Source of the DNA: Meandrina meandrites
Lineage: Eukaryota; Cnidaria; Anthozoa; Scleractinia; Meandrinidae
Assembly: GCA_963693305.1 (NCBI GenBank)
Contig: OY855904.1
Location: 47,302,561-47,366,560 of the forward strand
Reading direction: 5' to 3'
DNA: 64,000 bases
Both the position numbers and the translations under genes were made by a program. The notes under the pieces were generated by a model. It ran no database searches, was not told the DNA's origin, and was given only the letters and a program-made list of their open reading frames with translations. How positions within the stretch are numbered: the stretch's first letter is position 1; each line of letters opens with the position of its first letter. Positions 22,094 to 31,867 of this stretch are shown in pieces.

Positions 22094-22098
22094 CCTCT
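22094..22098 (+). repeat. Target-site duplication, left (CCTCT)
   Basis: CCTCT immediately precedes the left TIR and recurs immediately after the right TIR at 41814-41818. Confidence 0.75.
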
Positions 22099-22371
22099 AG
22101 TAGTATAGTCGGTAGTTAACGAATACCACTTTGGGTTGGGGCAGGACTTGAAACTCTTTAAACGTCTGATAATCAAAACCAAAAGAGACCAACGCTCACA
22201 TTGCTCGCGTAGGTCTCTTTTGGTTTTGATTATCAGACGTTTAAAGAGTTTCAAGGACAACCCAAAGTAGTATTCGTTAACTACCGACTATACTACTAAA
22301 GAAATAAAAAGAGAGTGAAAACCCCACCGCGGGGACAAGCAATTAGAGAATTGACACCGTAAAGTATAAAA
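22099..22371 (+). repeat. Polinton left terminal inverted repeat
   Basis: 273 bp, the reverse complement of 41541-41813 with only a few mismatches. It starts AGTAGTATAGTCGG and ends AAGTATAAAA, which is also the TATA-like box of the first gene. The outer 199 nt form one imperfect palindrome: arm 22099-22190, loop 22191-22211, arm 22212-22297, with a 6-nt bulge (GGGGCAGG against GTCC). The inner 74 nt contain CCCCACCGCGGGG. Confidence 0.95.
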
Positions 22372-22378
22372 CACAGAG

Positions 22379-22585
22379 ATGGGAAGAGGAAGAAGCGGTC
22401 TTATGGAACAAAGCATGAAAAAAACAAAATTCCAAAAAAACACAACGAGAAGTGATTTTGAAATATATCGCGCAGTCAACGATAACCAAGAAAAACCTCC
22501 ACCACTTGCAATAGATCACATTGTCGCGGAAATGAAAAAAATGAGCCCACAAGATGTAATAAATCTTTTTTTACCAAGCAATTAG
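22379..22585 (+). CDS. Small basic Polinton protein, unknown function
   Basis: A 68-codon frame starts 8 bp after the TIR boundary, with AAGTATAAAA just upstream of the ATG as at other genes of this element. It is Lys/Arg/Asn-rich at the N-terminus (KKTKFQKNTTRSDF) and has a DHIVAEMKKMSPQDVINLFL segment likely to be helical. I recognise no domain. It precedes the LPPELREK gene on the same strand by 26 bp. Confidence 0.45.
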   Translation: MGRGRSGLMEQSMKKTKFQKNTTRSDFEIYRAVNDNQEKPPPLAIDHIVAEMKKMSPQDVINLFLPSN

Positions 22586-22611
22586 AGAAATACACCAACA
22601 AGTGTATAAAC

Positions 22612-23028
22612 ATGGCAGGCACGTTTGAACTAATACAAGCACTTCCACCAGAACTTCGAGAAAAAATTTGTACAGAGTATATTATAATAAAACTCTGGCA
22701 GCGAAAAATGCTTGGCTGGGACGAGGTTCGAAAAGAAATCCGCAAAGGATATATTAAAATGAAGCTCAGACAGCGAAAAGCTCTTGGCTGGGATGAGGTG
22801 AATGCTGCAATCCATGAAGCCCCATTTTGTTATCGCAATGAACAAATTGTAAGGGCCCTGTTTTGTTATAAATGTAGCAGGGGCAGTTGCATGCGGAATA
22901 ATCTCTGTAATCTATGCCTCAGAAATGGAGACAATCACTATGTCGGCTATCCTATTTATGATGAAGATGATTACGATGAAGCCTTCAAGAAATCTTTCGA
23001 CTTGGGTTGGTGCGGAGTAGTTGCGTGA
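22612..23028 (+). CDS. F-box-like and zinc-cluster Polinton accessory protein
   Basis: The 138-aa product starts with FELIQALPPELREKI, resembling the LP..ELxxxI core of F-box and related helical adaptor motifs. A duplicated block follows: IIIKLWQRKMLGWDEVRKEI and IKMKLRQRKALGWDEVNAAI (about residues 25-44 and 48-67). A Cys cluster (CYKCSRGSC, then CNLC, residues 84-101) suggests zinc binding. The C-terminus is acidic (DEDDYDEAF). If the F-box reading is right it could recruit host ubiquitin ligase, but this is inference. GTGTATAAAC lies directly before the ATG. It converges with the fibre gene on the other strand. Confidence 0.65.
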   Translation: MAGTFELIQALPPELREKICTEYIIIKLWQRKMLGWDEVRKEIRKGYIKMKLRQRKALGWDEVNAAIHEAPFCYRNEQIVRALFCYKCSRGSCMRNNLCNLCLRNGDNHYVGYPIYDEDDYDEAFKKSFDLGWCGVVA

Positions 23029-23066
23029 CATTTTGAAACAACATTTGTTCAATGCTTATCAATGAA

Positions 23067-24998
23067 TTAGTTGAATAAGGTTCCATTTGCCTTTTCAAGA
23101 AAACTGATTTTGTGGAATTCTTTTTCATACAGATTATAAAAATTTTTGGAAAATCCTATTTTTTGCACTTTATATGGTAATTGGATGATGACACAATTTG
23201 CTTGAAATGGTTTAGGTACTATTGTTGAATTTATATGACCACCTTGGCATATGATGGCTTTATAAGTATTACCCTGTTTACAAAACCACAAGAAAAGATG
23301 TTTATTTTGATAATCCGAAAGGATGGATTGTCGAAATTTTATACCATGTTCTGTTGTTGCTATAACAAAATTGAAATCTGTGATTATGACTACCGGTTCG
23401 TAATATACAACTGTGTTTTGATTGTCGACGTTTCCTAGACCTATTAAGTAGTTACTTCCTTGCAAACTTTCATCATGTAAAAAACTCACGAATAATGTAA
23501 AGTCATCATTTTGATTTAATATTTCATCAAGTTGAATATGAGATGAATTGATACTAAAACCATCTTTTACAACAAAGTTAGACAAAGAAACTGTATTTTT
23601 CAGCATTAATTTACCTCCGACTGACTCAATATTTGAACCATAACTGTTTTCCATATCAAACGAATCAGTATCTAGTAAATCAAAAAAGTACTCGAATATT
23701 AATTTGTAATAGCTTTTATTTTGTTTATTATTTATCTGACTGATAAGTGCAAAGAAGTGATTATTCAAAAGATCGGTTACCTGTTTGAGATTGACAGCTG
23801 CTTTGTCTCTGTCAGCATTTTTCACACCAACAATCAGATTGTCATTCATGTCAATACTTTTTTTGAAATTTATTTCATCATTTTCTAAATACATAAAACT
23901 GTCGCGTTGGGGTTGGTAATTTTTTATTTCAAAACCGTTCATATCCAAATTGGTTTGAAGAGTAAAATCGCCGCCATCATCGAGAACGAAAGCCTGATCG
24001 TAAACAGTTCCATCTACATCCGTTTGATAACCCTTTATCCCATAAATAATCAAAGCAGCCTTTTCAAGTGGCGACGAACCATCATAACCCGAATTTGAAA
24101 TATCAAAATAGATAGTGTTATCATTGTCTTTGTATTTGTGCGTGTGAATAATGGTGCGTGAATATTTCGGGCTGTGACTGTTGAAGTGCTTGGTATGGTA
24201 ATTAAGAGTATCAACTGGGTTAGGGGTTGAAGGACTGAAAAACCAATTGGTATCAACTTTCGGAATAAAGAACTCGACACATATAGTGTACTCTCCTTCA
24301 GACAGAGGCATTTTATTTAACTTCAAACGTGAGTTGAAAGAATTGACACCAGTTCTTACGAGATTGAAAGTATAAGCTTTTTTATTTACAATGTGAAGGT
24401 TTGATGTAAAGTCTTCAAACGTAACAGAAGTAACATTGTTTACAGATGTAACCTCATTTTTTTGGGTTACATAAGCAAAAGCATTCTTTTTATGTGAGTG
24501 TCCTGCTGAAATAGAATTTGAGCCCACATATTTTTTCATTGAAGTAAGATTTACAGCATCTTGGTCGTCGACAGGATTTGCAAGCTGTCTGATCGCATGA
24601 TCTTTCATTAGAATATCTCCAGTAATATTAACGGTTGATAAATCCCCACTACCACCCTTTTCCCCTTTTTCACCTTTTGGACCAATAGCACCTTTTGCGC
24701 CAGCAGGTCCTGTAGGTCCAGTAGGCCCCGTAGGTCCCGTTGCTCCCGCAGGGCCAGCAGGTCCGGTTGCACCTTGCGGTCCCGTATCGCCCTTATTACC
24801 TTTTTCCCCAACAGCACCTTTATCACCTTTTGGACCTTGCGGGCCAGTATTACCCCTTTCACCTTTTTCACCTTTAGGTCCAGCGGGACCAGTTGCGCCA
24901 GTTGGACCAGCAGGGCCGGCAGGGCCGGTTTCTCCTCGGATTGAAGTGGTCTCCTCGTGTGTTTGAGTCGAGCCCGTAGCACCGTTAAGATACCCCAT
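23067..24998 (-). CDS. Collagen-like fibre protein
   Basis: I start at Met 24998, five bases after the ATPase stop and just behind a TATATAG box. An upstream Met at 25106 would overlap the ATPase gene. The 643-aa product has a Gly-X-Y collagen tract (about residues 20-122, e.g. [10 protein letters not shown]), then phage-fibre-like repeats ([48 protein letters not shown]), and a beta-rich C-terminal region that could be a lectin- or laminin-G-like head. Trimeric collagen stems with receptor-binding heads are known from phages and large DNA viruses, so a host-attachment fibre is a reasonable inference. There is no signal peptide. It is transcribed with the ATPase. Confidence 0.85.
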   Translation of the reverse strand: MGYLNGATGSTQTHEETTSIRGETGPAGPAGPTGATGPAGPKGEKGERGNTGPQGPKGDKGAVGEKGNKGDTGPQGATGPAGPAGATGPTGPTGPTGPAGAKGAIGPKGEKGEKGGSGDLSTVNITGDILMKDHAIRQLANPVDDQDAVNLTSMKKYVGSNSISAGHSHKKNAFAYVTQKNEVTSVNNVTSVTFEDFTSNLHIVNKKAYTFNLVRTGVNSFNSRLKLNKMPLSEGEYTICVEFFIPKVDTNWFFSPSTPNPVDTLNYHTKHFNSHSPKYSRTIIHTHKYKDNDNTIYFDISNSGYDGSSPLEKAALIIYGIKGYQTDVDGTVYDQAFVLDDGGDFTLQTNLDMNGFEIKNYQPQRDSFMYLENDEINFKKSIDMNDNLIVGVKNADRDKAAVNLKQVTDLLNNHFFALISQINNKQNKSYYKLIFEYFFDLLDTDSFDMENSYGSNIESVGGKLMLKNTVSLSNFVVKDGFSINSSHIQLDEILNQNDDFTLFVSFLHDESLQGSNYLIGLGNVDNQNTVVYYEPVVIITDFNFVIATTEHGIKFRQSILSDYQNKHLFLWFCKQGNTYKAIICQGGHINSTIVPKPFQANCVIIQLPYKVQKIGFSKNFYNLYEKEFHKISFLEKANGTLFN

Positions 24999-25002
24999 TC
25001 TT

Positions 25003-25635
25003 CTATATATCTTCATCAAAATTTTTGAGTGTGGTTTTTTTTGGCCGGTCGTGGTATAAAAAAGAATATTTTGCGTTGGTAGCCCTTTCAAGCAGCTCTC
25101 TGTCAATTCCTAATTCATCAGCAATACGGTTATTTTCTTTGGGAAGAAAGTCGAAAACACAAAAGTGGCTAAAATTATCTCGGATGTTTTTTGGGGTCTT
25201 AAAATAGCTTTGGGAAAGATAAATGACGCTGCAATTGCGGAGGCGGCCGTAGATAAAATATTCGATAATATCCTTTTGGTTGCTTTGACAAACCATGTCA
25301 TCGAAAATTACAATCTTTTGGTTGTCAGTAGGCAGCATTTCCAGAGGAATAACATCGTTGGCAGCCTCAATAACATTATAGCCAGTCACAGGATTGACTC
25401 TTTTTTCGAAATCGTCAATCATGTATTGGTACTTGTCTTGATGCAGGTTTTTTGCGCAAAGGTAAATTTTGTCGTAGACCAACAACCTGTAAAGCATATT
25501 CAAAAGAGTATTTGTTTTACCAGAGTTGCTCGGCCCACAAATAAGCATCCGAAAAGTATCCGCTGGCATACAAGGGTGCCCCTGCTTGTATTTACTTTTC
25601 GCAGTCAAACTGGGGTCGTAATTTTGCATTTTCAT
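25003..25635 (-). CDS. ATP: Polinton genome-packaging ATPase
   Basis: The 210-aa P-loop NTPase has Walker A GPSNSGKT at residues 34-41 and Walker B KIVIFDDM at 107-114. A conserved [18 protein letters not shown] block follows, the sensor/arginine-finger region of the FtsK/HerA-type packaging ATPases shared by Polintons, virophages and PRD1-like viruses. It would pump the linear DNA into the capsid. The length is normal for the family, and all motifs and the frame are intact. The start, [10 protein letters not shown], lies 32 bp from the divergent gene at 25668. A TATATATA box in the gap could serve both. Confidence 0.93.
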   Translation of the reverse strand: MKMQNYDPSLTAKSKYKQGHPCMPADTFRMLICGPSNSGKTNTLLNMLYRLLVYDKIYLCAKNLHQDKYQYMIDDFEKRVNPVTGYNVIEAANDVIPLEMLPTDNQKIVIFDDMVCQSNQKDIIEYFIYGRLRNCSVIYLSQSYFKTPKNIRDNFSHFCVFDFLPKENNRIADELGIDRELLERATNAKYSFLYHDRPKKTTLKNFDEDI

Positions 25636-25667
25636 TTTTTTTTTCTTGATATATATAGCGCAAAAAT
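25636..25667. promoter_or_regulatory. Bidirectional TATA-rich gap between divergent genes
   Basis: The 32-bp gap holds GATATATATAGCGC. The TATATATA core is palindromic and lies close to both ATGs (about 15 nt from each), matching the box seen in front of the other element genes. Confidence 0.55.
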
Positions 25668-26400
25668 ATGTCCATGAAGAAGTGGCGAAAACTTGTCAAC
25701 GAAAAGGCTCAAGTTGAGCAGCAGAACGACAGCATCCTCACGGCAATTAAAAACAACAAAATCGATAAAGAGTTTAGCCTGGTCTCAGGTGAGGAGTTGT
25801 TCAAACCGATCACATCGCGGCTTGAAAAACTCCAAGTAGGGGCGGCACCAAAAGAAGAGAAAGAGGAGGTCCCAGACTATGGTATGGATGAGTTTGATTT
25901 AAATAACCCCTTCGACGAAGATTTTAACCCGGATGCGGAAACTCCACCACCATTACCAACACCATCACCATCACCAACACCATCACCATCACCAACATCT
26001 ACACCACCACCATCACCAACATCTACACCGTTACCACCTTTGGCTGAAGAGGAAGAAACGGAATTAATGGAAGAAATGGAAGAAGAGCAACCAAGCGGTG
26101 GGGTAAAACCCACACCCCAGAGTAAATATGGGAAATGGGGGCCACCAAAAGAACCAGGTATCAAGGGATCAGAGTCAGTTGACCTGCAGACACTGAGCAG
26201 CATGTTAACAAAAAATAAAGACAATCCAGGCTATGTTGTAAAAAGCCCAAAATCAAAATTCCACGGCTACACATTGGCAGACATAAAAAAGGCAAGAGAA
26301 GAAATTCTTGACAGGAGAAAAGGGAATAAACAGCCTGGTAGGGTAAAACCCCAAAGCGAACTCGACTGGGAAATGGAAGGAAGCGGAAGTGTTGATTTAA
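25668..26400 (+). pseudogene. Polinton Pro-rich structural protein, 5' part (split by transposon)
   Basis: The frame opens at ATG 25668. It runs through a Lys/Glu-rich start (KKWRKLVNEKAQ), acidic patches, a long Pro/Ser/Thr tract (about residues 85-124), another acidic stretch, and two GSGSVDL/GSESVDL motifs. It reads on to 26489 only because transposon sequence happens to be open. The true gene breaks at the TTAA at 26397-26400 and continues at 30387-30553. The frame matches across the two TTAA copies, so the insertion was a clean single event. Function is unknown. Pro-rich, repeat-bearing proteins next to the ATPase and penton genes are common in Polintons and may be capsid-associated. Confidence 0.8.
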
Positions 26401-27002
26401 GTGCGCCTTTCTACAATTTTCGACCGAACAGCGGCACAAGTCGAAAAATCGATTTCGCTCATATTTTGCACATAGATAGGTCCCAGTGAGAAACTAAACG
26501 GACTACAGTTAGTTTGTCCTGATACAGCTTCCTTTCGTAGAAATATGCAAAAAACGATTTCGCCCCGTTTGGGCTCAAAATCCAATTCCGGTTGGACTGA
26601 ATTTTGTGAAAATTTGATCGTCTCGCGCATTATACTACAGCTGTTGTTGAATCTTTCGATGATATTTATAATCTTTTCAGGTATTCATTGTATGACTGAG
26701 CGAAAAATAAAACAAATGGAGATTAGTTTTGAGCCTGAAACGAGCCAAAACTGACAGACTAAATTTGCAAATGTGTCGCAAGCGAAATTATGCAGTAAAA
26801 CATTGCCATTTTTTTCTATGTGCGATAACTTTAAATATCGTAAAAATACTTTCTATGGGTAAATTATACACCCATCTGCTATAATATCAAAAAAAATTTC
26901 TGAGGAGATGGTTTTCAGTGGCCCGCTTTGGCCTGTGTTTATCACTAATTTTGCCGAAAATCTGTTGTCTGAAGTGTAAACAATTGCGTGACACGGCTGG
27001 TA

Positions 27003-28019
27003 AACCACGAATAAAATTATTTTTTTTTAAAGGTACGTTTGACGCTCTTGTAAGAATTTAGCCAAAAAAATCATGCAAATAAATGGGCCAGTTGGTGAAC
27101 TCCTTGAAGAAGTAGGAGTAATGTGAGATTTTCTCCGTTCACCCGTTTTGGAAACGTTGCGTGATCTTTACAAACTTTGATCACAAAATGTTAGACGGTA
27201 ATTAATTCAGTTAAATTTATTGAAGTTCACACTATCCTGAAGTTCTCACCATCATTCACAAAAGCAGGTCTTATAAAGGAAAGGTTACGCATTCTCAGAT
27301 TCACTGATGGACGTAATCACGGGTCGATATTGTTTGGTTCCTTACGTGATCTAAAGGGAACTCGGGTAATAATTAAAGTATGTTTTTGCCGACCTCGTCG
27401 GATCTTAAACCTGCGTTTTTATGCAAATTTGTTATCACTCGTTTTATTCTGGTCCTATACAGCAGGAAAATCTAACACTAAAATATGTTGGTTAAATCCA
27501 TTTTCAATTAGACATGAACAGTGTAACTGAAAATTAAAGAATTTTATGGATGACGGATCAATAGAAAGCAGAACATTACTTTTCCAAGTTATGGACAAAG
27601 ATCTATTTTCAGCACGATTACTACTTTTCAAACAACTGAAATTTTGAATATGATTCATGCCAGAATTTATTGTAAAAGTTGAACCAGCCTTGAATCTAAC
27701 TTCTTTGGCGACTTTTTTAATTGCTAATTAAATTATCTTTATTTTGAGAACGAGATTAAATTGAATTCCGTAAATTCGACTCTTCGCTGTTGTGGATAAA
27801 ACAAAATGGATGTTTGCTGTTCTTTTAAGTCATTAATTGGTGGTCAGTGCTTGGCCTTTGATCGCAGGGACAGAAAGCAGTCTATGGACATAGCCCCACT
27901 GCTATCATGCACTAAAAATATAACACAGCACAAGTCACTCGATCTGGTCAAGTCACACTGTATCACATTGTGTCACGGCCTAAAAAGATTTATGGCGTGT
28001 TGATTCTTCAGATTCGCGC
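27003..28019. other. Interior of nested transposon, left
   Basis: AT-rich with no coding frame that shows a recognisable domain. The small frames present have no family features. Confidence 0.5.
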
Positions 28020-28495
28020 CCGCTTCTTTCGCTCGCCCCCAACTACCGAGACAGTCTCCCCCTTTTTTTCCTCGCTTGCCCGCTTTTTTTAATCGCCCCC
28101 AACTACCGAGACAGTCTCCCCATTTTTTTCCTCGCTCGCCCGCCTTTTTTCGCTCGCTCCCAACTACCGAGAGAGTCCCCCCTTTTTTTCCTCGCTCGCC
28201 CGCCTTTTTCGCTCGCTCCCAACTACAGAGAGAGTCTCCCCTCTTTTTCCTCGCTCGCCCGCTTTACCGAGAGAGTCCCCAACTTTTTTTTCCTCGCTCG
28301 CCCGCTTTTTTCGTCCGCCCCCAACTACCGAGAGAGTCGCCCCCTTTTTTTCCTCGCTCGCCCAATTTTTTCGTGCGCCCCCAACTACCGAGAGAGTCCC
28401 CCCTTTTTTTTTCTCGCTCGCCCGCTTTTTTCGTCCGCCCCCAATTACCGAGACAGTGCCCCCCCTTTTTTCCTCGCTCGCCCCAACTACCGAGA
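28020..28495. repeat. ~60-bp minisatellite in nested transposon
   Basis: About eight units built from CGCTCGCCCGC, a T-run, CGTCCGCCCCCAACTACCGAG and AGAGTCCCCCC, with variable T- and C-run lengths. Units are close to a multiple of three, which keeps long open frames on both strands (28076-28618 plus, 28164-28613 minus). These are not genes. Confidence 0.9.
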
Positions 28496-29776
28496 GCCTG
28501 GAACAGGCTAAGTGAAAACCTGCAAAGAAGTTGTCTGTTCTCCACCCAGTGTTTGAGAATTGAGAAATCCGTTTTATTAGAATTTGATCGAGATCAGTAT
28601 TACGTATTAACAAAGTAGGATTCGTAGGTGCTTTTTTCTACATACATGTTCGTTGTTGAAATACTTTGAAACTCCACCCCGCAAGTCACCCCACGCCCCA
28701 CCCCTCTTGACCTCTGACATTCCACAGACCTGCTGGCTTCATCCCACCCCGTCCCACCCATTTTAAGTACAACAGTTCTCTATCCTTCGAAAATTGGCTG
28801 ATAATTTTCAGGCCTCGCATAGAGAAAATTACCCTTATGCAACTGAAACTGCTATCGGTGGACAGCCGGATCAAAAGGACCAGAGAAAAGGAGCGGCGAA
28901 GGAAAGGGGTTTTTCCTTTCCAAAAGGGGGGTGAAGGTGGAATGTACTTGGCACCGATTTCATGACAAGAAAATTCCGATGTTTTTAAACAAAAGGGAAG
29001 AACTGGTCTTCTTCCTCTCCACTAGATTCACTAGTGATTGCAGTTTATGTCCACAAATGTAATGTGTTTATCTAGCGAACGTGCAGTACTAGAACAGAAA
29101 TGACACTAGACCAAAAATATCCCTAGAATGATCATGCAACGAATGAAGTGAAAGTGGGGATTTTTTTTTACATGTGTACCAAGTATGACTGAAGCGCAAA
29201 CAAATTTTCGATGTCATAATATTTTTATTAAACGTGTGCTGGACTATCCGACCTTTCGTCATTGTTTTTGTTTTTTGCCGACGCTGAACGCTATGAATTC
29301 TCTAAACAGATCATTGCTATTTCATATCGTTATTACAGACAGTGAAATCCACCCTAAAACAATTTGTTACTAATTCTAGTGTGAGAAACCACTGAGAATG
29401 GGTTAGTTGTCAATCGGCCATTTGTGTGAGTCAGGATGAGTAGGTTATCGTCGTATGAAAAATTGTAAAACAAGCTCATCAAGCAGAGCACCCCAGTATC
29501 ACCCCAGTACTTAATTATTAAAGGTAAATACACTACGTATGGACAAAACATCGTACATGCTTATCTAATTTAAATTTCAGCTGAAGAAAAGTAAACAGCA
29601 CTTAGCTACCCGCGGGAAAAGAACCACCTAAAAAATAGATCCAAATTCGTTATAAATAATTAAAACAGTAAAATTATTTCTTTAAGTTCCTATCTACAAC
29701 AAGCGGGTGATAAATATTCGTTTCCCAATATTATTAACGACTCTCACTCAAAACTTGAAAACCCTCGGGAATTGTG
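28496..29776. other. Interior of nested transposon, right
   Basis: No supported gene or RNA. Mixed GC content, with a CCCCACCCC-rich patch near 28675-28760. Confidence 0.5.
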
Positions 29777-30386
29777 ACCAGCCGTGTCACGCAATTGTTT
29801 ACACTTCAAACAACAGATTTTCGGCAAAATTAGTGATAAACACAGGCCAAAGCGGGCCACTGAAAACCATCTCCCCAGAGATTTTTTTTGATATTATAGC
29901 AGATGGGTGTATAGTTTACCCATAGAAAGTATTTTTACGATATTTAAAGTTATCGCACATAGAAAAAAATGGCAATGTTTTACTGCATAATTTCGCTTGC
30001 GACACATTTGCAAATTTAGTCTGTCAGTTTTGGCTCGTTTCGGGCTCAAAACTAATCTCCATTTGTTTTATTTTTCGCTCAGTCATACAATGAAGACCTG
30101 AAAAGATTATAAATATCATTGAAAGATTCATGAACAGCTGTAGTATAATGCGCGAGACGATCAAATTTTCACAAAATTCAGTCTAACCGGAAGTGGATTT
30201 TGAGCCCAAACGGGGCGAAATCGTTTTTTGCATATTTCTACGAAAGGAAGCTGTATCAGGACAAACTAACTGTAGTCCGTTTAGTTTCTCACTGGGACCT
30301 ATCTATGTGCAAAATATGAGCAAAATCGATTTTTCGACTTGTGCCGCCGAGAGTCGATTTTAGTCGACTTTTGTAGAAAGCGGCAC

Positions 30387-30553
30387 TTAAACGCTTTGGT
30401 TGAAAGGCTACACTTAAGCTTGGCGTCTACACAGGCGGGCAACACTTCACTGAAGCTGAAAAAACAGGTTGAGCAGATGTTAGGGCTGCTGGTAAAGCAA
30501 AAGGAAATAACACAAAAAGAAGCCCACAAAATTTTGAGTAATATTATATAAGC
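30387..30553 (+). pseudogene. Polinton Pro-rich structural protein, 3' part
   Basis: Continuation of the gene interrupted at 26400. It encodes about 53 residues, mainly a helical, Lys-rich tail (LKLKKQVEQMLGLL, then KEITQKEAHKIL), and stops just before the minor capsid gene. Open sequence extends upstream into the transposon from 30339 only by chance. Confidence 0.75.
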
Positions 30554-31327
30554 ATGACAACCCATTTCCATTTCAACCTGTTGCTCGACTCGCAGCTGGC
30601 TAAACAAAACAACGCCAACAGCAAGTCACATGACTTCACAATTAACTTTGACCCACCAATCGCTTTAGACCCCTACAAAAGATACAAGGCGGCGTTAAAT
30701 GAGCTGGTATCCATGTCATATTCGTGGCACAACATCGCGAAACGGTACAACAACAACGAGTTCAAATGGCGGAAAAAAACAGAGAACTGGAAAACCGTGA
30801 CAATTCCGGACGGAATGTATGATTACAAAGGCCTCAACACCACCATTCAGACGCTTATCGGAAAAGTGGATCCCTCGAAAGACGACTCCAAGTTTATTTT
30901 CCAACTATATTTTCACACCACAACGTATAGGGCGGTCATTTTGTTGGAGGACGGTTACGAGCTTGACCTAAGCGAAGGTGAATTCGCCGCGCTGCTGGGT
31001 TATGACAAGAAAAAAATAGACGGGGGAAACAATAGGAGCGACCGCATACCAAATATAACAAGAGGCGTCGACTGGATCTACATCCATTGTGACCTCATTA
31101 CAAGGGCCGTGGACAACATCGGGGGTGACGTTATGTTCTCTTTTTCAACCGCTGAACTCGTCGTCAGCTACCCCTTTTCAAAAGAGCCTCGCCGTCTCCT
31201 GTGGCACCCGGTGAACAAAAATAGAATCAATTCAATAAATATCAAAATCACGGACGGACGCAACAACATTATAGATCTGAATGACCAAGACGTGGCTTTA
31301 AGCATCATCATCGAAGAAGAAAAATAA
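30554..31327 (+). CDS. mCP: Polinton minor capsid (penton-like) protein
   Basis: The 257-aa product has the N-terminal block SKSHDFTINFDPPIALDPYK followed by RYKAALNELVSMSYSW. This corresponds to the conserved start of Polinton minor capsid proteins (N-rich, 'FTI.F.PPI.L' then an aligned tyrosine/alanine strand), the predicted single-jelly-roll penton subunits at capsid vertices. The length is usual. The frame is intact, with TATATAAGC directly before the ATG, and it lies 2 bp after the previous stop. Gene order (penton, basic protein, MCP, protease) supports the call. Confidence 0.82.
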   Translation: MTTHFHFNLLLDSQLAKQNNANSKSHDFTINFDPPIALDPYKRYKAALNELVSMSYSWHNIAKRYNNNEFKWRKKTENWKTVTIPDGMYDYKGLNTTIQTLIGKVDPSKDDSKFIFQLYFHTTTYRAVILLEDGYELDLSEGEFAALLGYDKKKIDGGNNRSDRIPNITRGVDWIYIHCDLITRAVDNIGGDVMFSFSTAELVVSYPFSKEPRRLLWHPVNKNRINSINIKITDGRNNIIDLNDQDVALSIIIEEEK

Positions 31328-31350
31328 TTTACACCTAAGTATAAGGAGCT

Positions 31351-31836
31351 ATGAACCATCCGAGTGAGTGGACGAGATATTACGACGCGCCGAAGGGAAC
31401 CTATAGATACAAACACAAAGGTACGGGGGTTGTTAGAGACACCCTGATAAATATAGGAAAGCGGTTCAAAAAGCAAGCCAGCCGCCAGGCCTTGAAGAAA
31501 GCCGTAAATGAAGCCTCGAAAAAAATATTGAAAAAAGCCGCAGAAAAGGCCACGGAAAAAGCCGCGGAAAAAGGGGCTGAAAAGATACAAACCGTTTTGT
31601 GGGGTACCACACCTCAGAGTAAAACCCCAAGTGTAAAACCTAAGAGTGGGGTAAACCCCACACCCCAGGGTAAAAAGACACTTAGTACCGAGTCAAAACA
31701 AAAACTGAAGAAGATGATGAGTGGGGTAGTACCCAAAACTAAACTAAGCGGAGATTCGCGGAAAAAGTTGAACCAGATTTTAAACCTGGGTCGGGCTGCA
31801 AAGTTGAAAGTGAATCAATATTTGGCGGAAAATTAA
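31351..31836 (+). CDS. Basic Polinton core-like protein
   Basis: 161 aa, strongly basic. A central Lys/Ala-rich helix (roughly residues 41-75, with KKAAEKATEKAAEKGAEK) looks like a coiled coil or a DNA-condensing segment. The second half is Lys/Ser/Pro-rich and contains two copies of the element's GTGGGGTA palindrome translated as GVNPTPQG and GVVP. A virion core protein that binds DNA is plausible from charge and from its place between the two capsid genes, but I recognise no family. GTATAAGGAGCT precedes the ATG. Confidence 0.7.
   Translation: MNHPSEWTRYYDAPKGTYRYKHKGTGVVRDTLINIGKRFKKQASRQALKKAVNEASKKILKKAAEKATEKAAEKGAEKIQTVLWGTTPQSKTPSVKPKSGVNPTPQGKKTLSTESKQKLKKMMSGVVPKTKLSGDSRKKLNQILNLGRAAKLKVNQYLAEN
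31644..31675. repeat. Element-specific palindrome, best-preserved coding copy
   Basis: GTGGGGTAAACCCCACACCCC followed by AGGGTA, within the basic-protein gene. Other copies or half-copies lie at about 26097, 26337, 31599, 31720, 34218, 34524, 35411, 35948, 36326 (on either strand) and 36465, and CCCCACCGCGGGG is in each TIR. Confidence 0.85.
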
Positions 31837-31867
31837 AATAATTTTTTAAAATATAATATAGCCCAAA

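Larger units (their letters stand above)
26401..30386. mobile_element. TTAA-flanked DNA transposon nested in the Polinton (3,986 bp)
   Basis: TTAA lies on both sides (26397-26400 and 30387-30390). The outer ends GTGCGCCTTTCTAC and GTAGAAAGCGGCAC are inverted, and the inverted arms continue about 600 bp (26401-27002 and 29777-30386), with roughly 97% similarity by eye after a short indel near the tips. TTAA is the footprint of Kolobok and piggyBac transposases. The interior lacks a transposase frame and holds a 60-bp minisatellite (28020-28495). This makes it non-autonomous. Confidence 0.87.

Noticed and set aside
22191..22211. Opposite flip/flop state of the TIR loop at the two ends
   Set aside because: The right-end loop (41701-41721) is the exact reverse complement of the left one, so both ends carry the same state once the inverted repeat is taken into account.
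24608..24982. Leu/Lys-rich frame opposite the collagen tract phase
   Set aside because: Alternative-phase reading of the Gly-X-Y repeats in the fibre gene.
28076..28618. Long open frames on both strands with FFPRSP- or GERGKKGG-like repeats
   Set aside because: They lie in a ~60-bp minisatellite whose unit length keeps any frame open. Composition follows the repeat and there is no start context or domain.
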